A DNA stretch of 64,000 nucleotides from Turbatrix aceti (taxonomy: Eukaryota; Nematoda; Chromadorea; Rhabditida; Panagrolaimidae). This document shows positions 18,090 through 28,156 of this stretch, piece after piece. Position 1 is the stretch's first letter. Each line of letters opens with the position of its first letter. The stretch is from the NCBI GenBank assembly GCA_963969345.1, contig OZ017769.1:8063725-8127724 (forward strand), in the 5' to 3' direction. Below the pieces are notes generated by a model. It was not told where the DNA came from. It saw only the letters and a list, made by a program, of their open reading frames with translations, and did not search any database. The translations under genes were made by a program, and so were the position numbers.

Positions 18090-20526
18090 ATGGGTAGGGC
18101 GCAATTCGAGTACGATGAGGTGGGCAGTACGTTTTACTACGTCTTGGTGTCATTTTACGCCGTTGTTCTCGTTCCGCTGACTTACCTGCTCTGGCCGTCG
18201 ATATGTAAGTTGTTTTTATGCTTTTTACATGAAAACTTATAATTTTTTAGCCAAAACCAACGCCCATAAGGATACAGACTGCGGATGTCCGGGATGTCTC
18301 GAAAAACGCGAACGCAAGCGCGAAAAAGAAGGCAAACGCGTCGTCGTGAATCTCATCCTCAAAGTCGTCGTTCTCACTGTTTTATGGTTGATTTTCGCAG
18401 CTCTGGCGTACAAGGTGAGCACTATCGAACACGTTCACGAAGAATACGATCCCTACCACATCCTGGGCATCGACAATGGTGCTCCCATTCCGGAAGTGAA
18501 GAAAGCGTACCGCGAGTTGTCAAAAAAGATGCATCCTGATCGCGGTGGCGACGAGGATACGTTCAATCGCATTGCCAAGGCCTACCAGGCGCTGACCAAT
18601 GATGAGAGCCGCGAGAACTGGGAAAAATACGGCAATCCGGATGGCCCGAAGGCGACAACCTTCGGTATTGCGCTTCCCAAATGGATTGTCAGCGATCAGT
18701 ACGGCGGCTGGGTGCTGGCTGTCTATGTCGGAATTTTTATGGTCATACTTCCGATTTTGGTTGGCATCTGGTGGACTCAATCCATGAAGTACAGCGCGGA
18801 TAAGGTTCTCCTCGATACAACACGCTCTTTTTACCATTTTCTTGTCAAGACTCCGTCCATGAATATTCATCGTAAGTTTGTTGTTTTTTTTGGCCCAAAA
18901 TAATTTTATTTTTTTCTTTTATATTTAAATTGAATCTTTTTGAATCTAAATTTTTTTTCCAGGCGCATTGACAGTTCTCTCCGGTGCTTCGGAGTTTTGC
19001 AAGCGGACTAATAACGAAATCGTCGAGCGCATAACCGATGAAAACGACGTCAAAATCCTGAACAAGGCCCTCCGCGTGCCGATCAAAGACGCGAAGAAGG
19101 AGGTGCCATTCTGCATGCCGTGGAGCATCAAAACACGCGTCTACCTTGCCGCCTACCTGTCTCGCGAGACTGCACCCAGCAAGGAGGCCCGCGAAGACCA
19201 GGTTTACTTCCTCACAAAAATCATGGTTCTCACCGAGGAATTTATGCGCATGCACCTTCAAATGTACTTTTACATCCCCGTTCAGCGCCAGCCGACTCTC
19301 GAAACGCTGGAAACGATCATGCGACTCCAGCCGCTCTTTGTCCAGGCGCTCTGGCCTCATAACAGCACGCTGCTTCAGTTGCCGCATGTTGATGATTACG
19401 TTCAGTACCTCCAGCGTCGGCGAGTCTTCAAATGCGCAGATCTCGCTCGTCTGAATGAATTCCGGCGACGCGAGCTGCTCAAGGACCTCACCGATGAGCA
19501 GTACCATGATGTGGTCACCGTGCTGAGCCAGATGCCGAAAATCGATGTTGTGACCCAGGTCGAAGTCAAGGGCGAAGATGACAAGCACACCGTGACTGCA
19601 GGCGCCCTTGTGACTCTTCACGTCACGCTCAGAAGGTCGGCGCTGCTGGATCCCGAGCGAAGAAAGCAGGAACTCGTTGAGGGACCTAAAGAGAAGGAAA
19701 AGGACGAACGCGACGAAAAAGACGAGTCGCAGCAGCCGCTCAAGCAACGCAAGGTCTGGGAAAAGCCGGAGAAGAAGAAGAAGAACGCTGGCGCGAAGCC
19801 GAAGAAGGGCCGTCCGCCGCCGAAGAAGAAGCCTGCTGCTGCTCCGGTCAGCGGGAGCGGGGCGAGTGGCTCGACGGGAGACGCGCCTTCTACCCCGGCA
19901 GAACCCATCGAAAACGGCAGCGTTGAACACTCGGAATCCGGCGGGGTGAGTGATTCTGAATCCGAGGGCAGCGGAGGCGAGGATGAGGCTACGAACAATG
20001 CGACGTCGAATCAGGAGGATTCTGACGAGGATGACGACCTCTGGGAAGACGGAATGGCCCGCAAAGAAGCCCTCCTCGACAAAGAACCCACCGATCACCA
20101 CCTCGTTCATGCGCCCTACTTCGTATCCGACAAATACGAATGGTGGTACGTCTACCTCGTCGACAAGAAGACCCGCCATCTCGTTTCCTACGTCGTGCCA
20201 TGCAAGACCCTCAACACTGTCAAAACTGTGGGTTTTAGCGCGAAAATTGTTTTTTATTTTTTTTGGAAAAATTATTATTTTTTGTTTTTCAGGTGGATAT
20301 CCGACTTACAGCACCCGACCAGAAAGGCACGTACACATTCACCCTGCATGTCCGTTCTGACGCTTACCTGGACGTCGATGAGACCGTGGACGTCAGATTA
20401 GACGTCCTCCCTGCCCCGGAACCCGTGCAGGTCAAATACGCCGACACCGAAGACGAAGAAGAAGGCGCCGACGCAGACGATATCTCGGAATACACGGAGG
20501 GCTCCGACTCGGATGACGAAGACTGA
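18090..20526 (+). CDS. SEC63: SEC63 ER translocation J-protein (complete)
   Basis: ER membrane protein that works with SEC61/SEC62 and stimulates BiP for protein translocation. Exons 18090-18204, 18251-18871, 18963-20227 and 20293-20526 encode 744 residues (human, from memory, 760). N-terminus MGRAQFEYDEVGSTFYYVL matches the family; TM1 about 15-36, TM2 about 66-90, a lumenal J domain about 98-165 with HPD (KKMHPDRGGDE), the GNPDGPKATTFGIALP block, TM3 about 187-210, then the Sec63/Brl region from about 215, a Lys-rich linker (PKKKKKNAGAKPKKGRPPPK) and an acidic C-terminal tail (EDEEEGADADD, SDDED) of the SEC62-binding type. A 3' splice site lies five bases before the ATG. PolyA signal AATAAA at 20631. 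The 5' half lies in duplication unit 2; the 3' half from 19203 is single-copy. Confidence 0.97.
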
Positions 20527-20630
20527 GCTGCGCAGCAGTATTTATCGCTTTTTCTGGACATTGAGGGATGTACGACGCCTGTTTCGCTCACGTGCGCCGC
20601 GTGAGTTCGTTGCGTTTAATTTAACCGTTT

Positions 20631-20850
20631 AATAAAGATTATTTCTATTTTGACGGGGATCGGGTTTCAACATGCCACTGATTTTGGGGAAAAACGAAAA
20701 AATCGTTCTTGATCTTTTTTGTATTTCGTTTCAAGACAAAGTGACGGTTTTTGCACAAACCTTATTTTTCGTTTCAAGACCAATTTTCACTTTTTTACGC
20801 CTTTTATTAGATTTTTGTCGATTGAAACTCTACTCGTGGAAATATTTATT
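20631..20850. terminator. Convergent polyA signals of SEC63 and BCKDHB
   Basis: AATAAA at 20631-20636 on the plus strand follows the SEC63 stop by about 105 bp. TTTATT at 20845-20850, AATAAA on the minus strand, follows the BCKDHB stop by about 26 bp. The two genes are tail to tail with 349 bp between stop codons and nothing else recognisable in the gap. Confidence 0.7.
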
Positions 20851-20875
20851 AATGGCATGGGCAAGAAAATTTGGC

Positions 20876-22442
20876 TCAGAACTTGACAGTCCGTTTGACG
20901 GCCTCGAGGCAGCGCCATTTGGTTGGGAGGTAGAAGGGCTCAAATACGTGGGGAAAAGGCGTATCCCAGCCGCAGACGCGCTCGATCGGCGCTTCGAGGT
21001 TCAGGAAGACTTCGCGCTGGACGGTTGCTGCTATTTCCGCGCCGAAACCGCTGGTGATGGGCGCTTCGTGGGAGATGATGAGGCGGCCGGTCCGGGCGAC
21101 GCTCTGAAAGTATTATACAACAAATTATTTATTCAGGTGGTCGTGGAGGTGAATAAACTCACATTGCAAACGGCGTCCGAGTCCCAGGGAGAAATGGTGC
21201 GGAGATCGATGACCTCAGCTTCGACTCCGAACTGTTCCTTGGCGAGTTGCGCGACTTCCAGCAAGACGTGCACCTGGGTGCCCCAGCCGACGAGGGTCAC
21301 ATCTTTGCCTGGTCGGACGATTTCTGCGACGCCGAGTGGAATTGAATAAGCCTTGGTTGGGACTTCTTCGACTGCGCTGCGATAAAGGATCTTAGGCTCA
21401 AAAAAGAGGCAGGGATCGTCGGTTTCGATGCACGACAGCAGCAGGCCCTTCGCCTGGATCGGGCCCCGTGGCACGACCACCTTGAGGCCCGGTGTGTGCG
21501 TGAAATGCGCCTCCGGGCTCTGAGAGTGGTAGAGCGCGCCGTGCCCGACAGCGCCCCACGTCGCACGGATCGTCAGGCGCCCGGCGTTGAAGAGGTTTCC
21601 CGAGCGGTAACGATACTTGGCTGCCTCGTTTACGATCTGGTCGTAGGCGGGAAAGATGTAGTCTCCAAATTGGATTTCTGCGATCGCTGTGGTCCCTGCG
21701 ACGGCAAGACCGATGCCGAAGCCGGCGATTCCCTGCTCGCAGAGGGGCGTGTTGAAGACGCGGTGCTTGCCGAACTTGTCTTGGAGGCCCAGGGTGCACC
21801 TGAATTTTTTTTTAATTAAAAAAAGTTTGGGAAAACGTTGGCGAACAAATTCGATATTTTTTCTGTTCGTTTGTTCTCGAACAAAGTAAAATTTTTCGAA
21901 CAGATAAAACGAACAAAAATTAGGATAAAATTCAGGTCACAACGTCAAAATTTATGTAATTTAACAAAAAAATGGCAAAAAAACATTTTTCAAATTTAAA
22001 AAAAAAAGGTGTAAGAAAATGAGAAAACGTAAATATCCATTTTTTTCGGTTCGAAATTTTGTATTCTGGGGAACAAAATTTTGATAAAAAAAACATGTTC
22101 GGTGTTCGTTCGCGAACACAGTCAAAAATGTTCGCATTTGTTAAATTTTTCAAACAAAATTAAAAAAATTGTCAGTGTTCGTTCGTGAACAAAAAATGGC
22201 ACTCACCGAAAAACGCCGCCAAAAGCCACGTCCTCGCCAAAGATGCAGGCTGTAGGATCCTGCTCCAACGCGGTCGACATGGCGTTGTTCACCGCCTGGC
22301 AGAGGTTGAGCTTGGCCGTCTCGCCCAGCGAGGCATCTGCCGTCGAAGGCACGAACGTGAAATGCGAAGCGGACCGCGAAAAAGTCGTCGTCGCGAGTCT
22401 GGGCACGCTCTGCAGCAGCCGCGTTGTCGCTGGGGTTGCCAT
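20876..22442 (-). CDS. BCKDHB: 2-oxoisovalerate dehydrogenase subunit beta, mitochondrial
   Basis: E1-beta of the branched-chain alpha-keto acid dehydrogenase complex, which decarboxylates the keto acids of Val, Leu and Ile with thiamine diphosphate in the mitochondrial matrix. Exons 22442-22207, 21799-21163 and 21103-20876 encode 366 residues (human, from memory, 392). The N-terminus ([20 protein letters not shown]) is rich in Arg/Ser/Thr and lacks acidic residues, as a transit peptide should. Family blocks: VFGEDV-like [71 protein letters not shown], and the C-terminal [20 protein letters not shown] 3' splice site (ATTTTTCAG) ends two bases before the ATG, so the 5' UTR is spliced. Intron 1 is largely a dispersed GTTCG-rich repeat. 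Confidence 0.98.
22085..22200 (-). repeat. Dispersed GTTCG-rich repeat, copy A (BCKDHB intron 1)
   Basis: Read on the minus strand from 22200, this begins GCCATTTTTTGTTCACGAAC and continues with GCGAACATTTTTG and GTGTTCGCGAACGAACA. It closely parallels plus-strand sequence at 47927-48030. Further GTTCG/CGAAC words fill 21840-21930 in the same intron, and a related segment occurs at about 32480-32585. Confidence 0.6.
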
Positions 22443-23029
22443 CTCTGAAAAATAAGTAAAGTAAGTGAACACTTGAGCGGAGAGCGAGTAATTAGCTAGA
22501 TAACGTCTTCTCTGGCCCCCTGAGACGTCAAAATCGAGAAAACACAGTTTCAACACGCACAATCGATCACCAAACGCGCGTCTGCGTCTGGGACGTCTAC
22601 AGATCACAAATCAGAGGACAACAGCAAAGTTGTTGCTGCCCGGAACAATATCGACCAGCAGCAGGCAGCGTAGGAGAAATAAATCGCATGCGCGCAGTGC
22701 AGCCAATCTGCCTGCGCTGTTGTCAACTTTATTTTCGTCGCGGGAAGAGACAAGCAAGCTCTTTTCAGATAATTTTCTGTTTTCTGCGCCGACCGCTCTG
22801 CTCGCCCGAGGGGCGTAAGAATGACTGCGGGGCGTGGTCGCTTGCGCCATCATGACGCCATCCATGCGAGGCGGGATCAAAAACTGAAATTGGCAACGCC
22901 GTAACCCAAATAGGCTTACCGCCTTCAAAGTGAAAACATTTCTTGTACATACAAAAATTAAAGTTAATTTTAAAATCAAACAATTTCAAAAAACAACAAA
23001 AACACAACGTCGAAGATGCTCTGCGTTTT
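22443..23029. other. Upstream region of BCKDHB
   Basis: 587 bp between the BCKDHB start codon and the stop codon of the next minus-strand gene. It should contain the BCKDHB promoter, non-coding first exon and the 3' UTR of the upstream gene. No coding exon or named motif is convincing. Confidence 0.45.
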
Positions 23030-24195
23030 TCAATCGGCCATGGCAAGATTGTACTCTTCGCTCACGTCGGGAATATACGCCAAATCCTGGAAGTCATTCG
23101 TGGACCCCTCGTCGAAATCCTCGTCGGAAAAAAGAGCCAGGGGGCTTTCCCTGTGCCGCTCGACTTCGTTTCTTTGCTCCTCCCTAAAAAAACATAAAAC
23201 AGTATGCAAGTCACAGCAGGCGTACAAATTTTTAGGCCATCCGGAAAAAAATTCCACGGCCGCGACGGCGCAATTTTAGTATTTCAAAAAAATGTTTTTC
23301 TTCAACATTTTTTGTTTGAAGTATTTTTTTTTACTTTTTGATCCAAGTGAATAATTTTTTCACTTGTTTTAAACAAAAGTTTGATCAAAATTCAGTCAAA
23401 TTTTGCAAAAAATGACTCAAACAATGAAAAAATTTTTTTTCAAAAAGTAGGCCAATGCCTCAAACTTAGCCCATTTTTATGCCGTGCAAATGTGTTTCAA
23501 AAAACTCACATAGGATCAAAGCCATTGACTATGCTACTGGCCAAGCTGGGGTTGTTCTGTGTAAGGATGCTAGCGATGTATATCGAATTCGAAGACTCCT
23601 CGCTGGCCACGACCTCGTCGTAGTACGCGTAAAATGTTTCGATGACTTCATCCGGTGGCTTCATGATCGTGGATATCGTGCCATGCTCATCGGGGTACGG
23701 TAGATCCTTGACATTAATGTGCTTCATGAGAACAACCCAGGCGGAGGATTGGTTGATATCCGGTTGGAATATCTTAAACATACCAGAAGCCTCCAGCTTT
23801 TTGAGCACAGTGCCACCGGCACTGTCGAAGGTGGACGTCACCTGAAAAAACAAAACAAGATTCCCATGCTCACCAAATAAAAAGTAACTAACCAAAGAAT
23901 CCAGGCTTCTGCCTATGTAGACGTACCCGACAATGCCCTCCAGCTCTCTGATGGAAGCTGCGTGAAACTTCAGAGAGGGAAACAAAACACGCAGAAGAAA
24001 GTCGCTAGGTCGAATGCCTTCATCCGATTTACTCTTCTTGATCCACTGGTACTTCGATAAGCTTGCGTCACTAAACCCGCCTGCCTGAATGTTGATCTTA
24101 TTCGAAACACGCATGACGTCTCGATGAAGATCCAGAAAACAACAGACGAATGTCGATATAAAATCAAGCACTTTTTGAAACTCGCTCGCGTACAT
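23030..24195 (-). CDS. Unrecognised 262-residue protein
   Basis: Three exons, 24195-23893, 23841-23510 and 23183-23030, have GT-AG boundaries and matching phases. The N-terminal part (MYASEFQKVLDFISTFVCCFLDLHRDV) is hydrophobic but lacks a clean signal or membrane segment. The centre contains LKFHAASIRELEGIVGYVYIG followed by a mixed helical region, and the last 60 residues are strongly acidic (SDEDFDEGSTNDFQD) and probably disordered. I recognise no domain. The frame stays open upstream to a Met at 24297, but that extension is Lys/Arg-rich and looks like 5' UTR, so the ATG at 24195 was preferred. Head to head with the GST-like gene, 535 bp away. Confidence 0.7.
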
Positions 24196-24730
24196 CGATT
24201 CGTGTCGAGAATCGTGTTTTTTTACGTTTTTGACATTTTTGTACGCGCGCGGGCGTTTTTTCAATTTGAAATGAGAATTGGAGTTTTTTTCTACCAAAAT
24301 GATGTCAAATTTATTTCTTCAGTTTATTTTCAGTATCCTGCCACCTCTGATTACTGTTTTTATCAAAATACCCGTCAGGACAATGTATCCAGGATTTTTA
24401 CTTCTTAAAAATAAACAAATTTTTAAATTTCAAAAGTTTTCACACACTTTTTTGTGTCAAAAATTTTTTTGTAACGTTTCAATTGTTTTTCTGGGATGTT
24501 GTAAAACATCGCTGCACCACGACCGGATAACTTATGGGCTTTGAAGATGTTTTGTGTTTTTCGAAGATCCGGCCGGTACAACGCGGTGCAGCAGTCACGC
24601 AAAGGAAATTGATTGTGCAAACAATGACTTCGAGGTCGCGACCCGACCGGGAGCCATTTATCCAGTCACCTTTTCACATCCAGCTTTTTTGCAACATTGC
24701 GTGAGCTTGGGCCTCAGTTTTTTTTCGGTG
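24196..24730. promoter_or_regulatory. Divergent promoter region, unknown gene/GST-like gene
   Basis: 535 bp between two divergent start codons. The part near the GST side (24480-24680) is more GC-rich, with GGTCGCGACCCGACCGG around 24633. No TATA box or antioxidant response element is convincing. Confidence 0.4.
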
Positions 24731-25691
24731 ATGGTCCTGGAAGACGTACAACTCATCAGCCTCGGCGGCCAAGGGCGTGCCGAAGTTCTCCGTCTCATGC
24801 TGATAGCCTCGTCGACGCCGTTCGTGGACCATCGAGTGAACCTCGAGCAGTGGCGCGTCTACAAGCGCCAGGAACACCTGCCTGATGACGCCAAACTTCC
24901 GCTACTTCGCGTGAATGGTGGGAAGCAGACCGTTGTTGGAGCGGTGCCAATTGGTAGGCTCATTGCTGAGGAATGCGGATTCTACGGCGGAAGTAAGAGT
25001 GAAGCGAGGCAGATCGACGCCGTTGTCGAGATTATTGAATCTCTACAAGTCAACATAACACCTGTTGTTCGAGCTGCGCTTTCCAAGAATTTTGCACAGA
25101 AGGCATGAATTCCGTACTCAATTTATATTTATATTTTTATTTTTAAAATAAAAAAAAATTATTAGAAATTTTTTTTTAAATTTTAATTTAAAAAAAAATA
25201 ATTGAAATTTTTTTTATTTTTTATTTTTATTTTTTTTTAATTTAAAAAAATAATTGAAATTTTTTTAAAATTTTTTTTTTTTTTATTTCAAAAATTTTAA
25301 AACAATTTTGAGAATTTATTTATTTATAAAATTAAAAAAAATTAGCATATTTTTTTTTATTTTCTTTTTAAATTTAAATTTCAAATTAAAATTTTTCTTA
25401 TATTTTTAAAATTATTTTTTTCAGAAATCAGCATGGAACGACTTCAAAACCCAAACGCTGAACGGCACCGCGACCAAGCTTAACGATCTCCTGGCAGGTA
25501 AAAACTTTTTCGTCGGCGAGAGACTTTCCTGGGCGGATTTCGTGGTTGCGGAGAGCATGTCTCGCTTCTCTCACGTGTACGACAGCGGCTTCATCCACAG
25601 CTTTCCCGAGCTCAAGCACCACCTCGCCCGCATGGAACGCCTCCCCTCTCTGGCGCACTACCTCACTGACCGCGCTCCAGCCACTTTTTGA
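24731..25691 (+). CDS. GST-fold protein with altered glutathione site
   Basis: Two exons, 24731-25102 and 25425-25691, encode 212 residues, the normal size of a cytosolic glutathione S-transferase. N-terminal thioredoxin-like domain: GQGRAEVLRLMLIAS, then the cis-proline region KLPLLRV; C-terminal helical domain ending GERLSWADFVVAESMSRF (family: GNKLTWADI) and LPSLAHYLTDRAP. In sigma/pi/alpha-type GSTs the catalytic Tyr lies in a YFxxRGR context; here the stretch is ISLGGQGR, so the Tyr position is Ser and the first Arg is Gln. The QS(x)AI motif that binds the gamma-glutamyl group reads VVGAVPIGR. Either a Ser-type or a non-catalytic GST-fold protein. The intron is unusual: its donor is GC (AAG|GCATGA) and its body is extremely AT-rich. 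No GT donor before the TGA gives a sensible join. Confidence 0.83.
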
Positions 25692-28156
25692 CTTTTTTTT
25701 ATGAACTTTTGATTTCTCCCTGAATTAAAAAACTTCGAATTATAAAAAAATTAGAATTCAAACTCGATTCACCGTTGTTGGGGGAGGAGAGTGATCAGAC
25801 GGGTCGTCGTCCTTCTCCAGGACGAAAGGGCGGAAGGGCTTTTGTTTACACGCGGGAGCACTTGACAGCTAACTTTTGAGTTAGCTATTAACAACGGTTA
25901 CATCAGACCGCAGACCGCGTGAACAACGTGATCTATCGTGCTTTGGGGCTCATTTCACTTCAAGTAAGTGTTACAAGGGGTCCAACAGATACCCTTCGTT
26001 GTTTTGTGTTTTGACTGATTGGCGACTGAAGACTGACGACTGACGATTGTCGACTGGACGGTTCTTCCGGCCAACTCCGGAATGAAAAAAATTCCCGATT
26101 TTATTCATTCACCGGGCGATTGTCTGCCAAACCAAACCGCGGCTGCTGCTAAAAATAAACTAAAGACACAAAAAAAACCACTACTTATTTTTGACGCAGC
26201 TTTTGTCGGAGTTCATTGTTGCGGATTTGAATTTTGGAAAGGTTCTATCAAGTTTCAAGTTTTTTCGCATGTACCTGCGTCATTTGAAACGAGCACGCCA
26301 GACTTGAGATTTATAAAAAATGGGTTACCTGATTCTTATCCACCAGAAGCCACGAAGCCACGCGTGGTGGTGTCAGCACTCGCCTTGGCGTGAATCAGGG
26401 GGCAACATGACACCATAGGATCCAACTCGAGTTCAGGGAAAGCTATGCGTCAAAAATGTTCATAGTACTTTATAATTTGTTGCCTCACCTTCAAGCTTTA
26501 TGATGAAAGCTGCCGGTCCTGTCTCAGGCAGGTAAGACTGACTGTAACCCCTGACAGGGTCTCGCGCTGCTTTCTTTTTTTTTCTCGCATTTACGCATGC
26601 TTTTACGTTCCCAGGCTGCCAGGTGAGAACTGGCATCCCTGCTCATCCGATCTCCTGTTTTCTACATTTTTTTCCTTCTTTTTTTTATAGGAAGCCAAAT
26701 TTGCGAGTTATTGAATTTGGCACTTCCGCTCCCACCGAAATAGGGCCCACTGTTTACCCACGGCTGTGTCTCGTCTTTCACAGGTAAGACAAAGCCGAGA
26801 GATGAACGAGCGTGAACGAGGTCGTCGCAAGCGCCCCGGGAACCATTTGTAATCCGCTTCTAAAGACTTGTAACAACAGCGCTTCGAATTTTACAACCTT
26901 CGAAATTTTGAGCGATTCCCCTCCCTCCCCGGAACAGAAGCCAATCGTGCATGCTGTGGCTCTGCTCGTCTGTGTTCGTGTTTGAGTTTAGCGTTAACTT
27001 TTCATTAGACTCAGGCCCGGGATTCTGCTAAAGACAGGGAGGGTCAAACACTTCTGCAAACATTCGCCGCCGCTCCCATGGGTTGTTGGTTTGTGAGCGA
27101 GCGCCGCCGCCGACGATCGGAGCTGTTATCGTCGATTCGCGTCCGCCGCTGCCTCGCCTAGCAGGCCAGGCAGGCAGCAGGCAGCGCGTATCACTGTGCT
27201 GTAACTGCGGGTCAGCAGAGGACGCCTAGACAGGTGATAGCTACCTGTGCTACTGTTCGCGTGAAGTGCTGTTACCTGGCCAAGCCACGTCCTCTTTTTT
27301 CTGCAGCCCTAAAAAAGTTACTTGTACTTTTAATTTTTTTTTCTTTTTCTTTTTCTGTTTGATTTTAATATTTTTTGGGGTTTTAAAAATCAGAATGTTT
27401 GTTCATTGTTCTATCGTCGATGCGTGGGCCAAAGAGCTATGCAGTCAGCCGTTATCATGGGAACAGATCTCGCGCCTCCTTCTTCTGACTGGAGAAAATT
27501 GCAGAAGTTCAGCCGCCTAATTTCCCCCAGAAAAGTTGAAAATGTCTCACGTGGGTTGCTCACGTTTTCCCGAATTCACCCGGATTTTATGTTTGGCATG
27601 CCGGTGCTTTCTGCATTCCCTAGGGGCGTCCATGCAGATCCAAAATGTCTCCAGCCCGGTCACCGGTCTTTTCCTGCACCTTTCCTCAACGACCCTTTTA
27701 CGTTCGTTGACTTATGTCCAAGTAGTCCATAAAAAGTGCCATTCAGAAACGACACAGCTGTCGCAGCAGTGTCGTTTGTTTCTAACCCCGCGATAAACTA
27801 AACTAAACAGTGCCGTGCGTGGTATCCTGTTTTTGAGGGGGGCCCGAGAGAGGACCTCCTGTTTTCTGTTCTGTTCTGTTTCTTCCGCGGCGAAAATCAA
27901 AACATCAGAGTCAGTCACTCTGCGCCCAGTCGTTTTTTCTTCCCCCCTCAGTAACTAACAAAAAGTGTAAACAGGATCACAAAAAATTGGCCGGCATCCA
28001 GGCACGCACTCCAATTTTTTTCGTGCAAGAGAACACGCAGAACTAGTCCCCCCTCGATTTCCAGTGACCCTTTCCACTGCCTGTCTTCCCGCCCAGCGGA
28101 GAGACCTGTGACTCACCTTCTCTCGCTCCTGGAAATGCCCACAGCCTGAACGCAGC
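25692..28156. other. 2.5-kb non-coding interval upstream of the aminopeptidase
   Basis: No coding exon can be supported. Seen: a perfect 8-bp inverted repeat AGCTAACT-TTTG-AGTTAGCT at 25867-25886; short direct repeats of GACTGA at about 26013-26045; GC-rich sequence with CAGGCAGGCAGG around 27160-27185. The last part should hold the aminopeptidase promoter and 5' UTR. Small open frames here are compositional. Confidence 0.45.

Larger units (their letters stand above)
12163..19202 (+). repeat. Tandem segmental duplication, unit 2
   Basis: The second copy, 7,040 bp, directly abuts unit 1. At the junction SEC63 sequence (GCGAAGACCAGG) passes straight into TRAPPC12 sequence (CCGGTTCCAACTC). Only the single G at 12162 is shared by both parents, so the join has at most 1 bp of microhomology, consistent with end joining or replication-based repair and not with recombination between long repeats. 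At 19203 the sequence continues into the unduplicated rest of SEC63. Confidence 0.97.

Noticed and set aside
18845..20179. Long (444-residue) minus-strand open frame
   Set aside because: It is antisense to SEC63 exon 3 and reflects that gene's codon use and Lys/Glu-rich segments; SEC63 on the plus strand explains the sequence fully.
24195..24297. Upstream Met at 24297 as the start of the 262-residue protein
   Set aside because: The added 34 residues are Lys/Arg/His-rich and derive from A-rich sequence typical of 5' UTR here; the shorter start was preferred, without proof.
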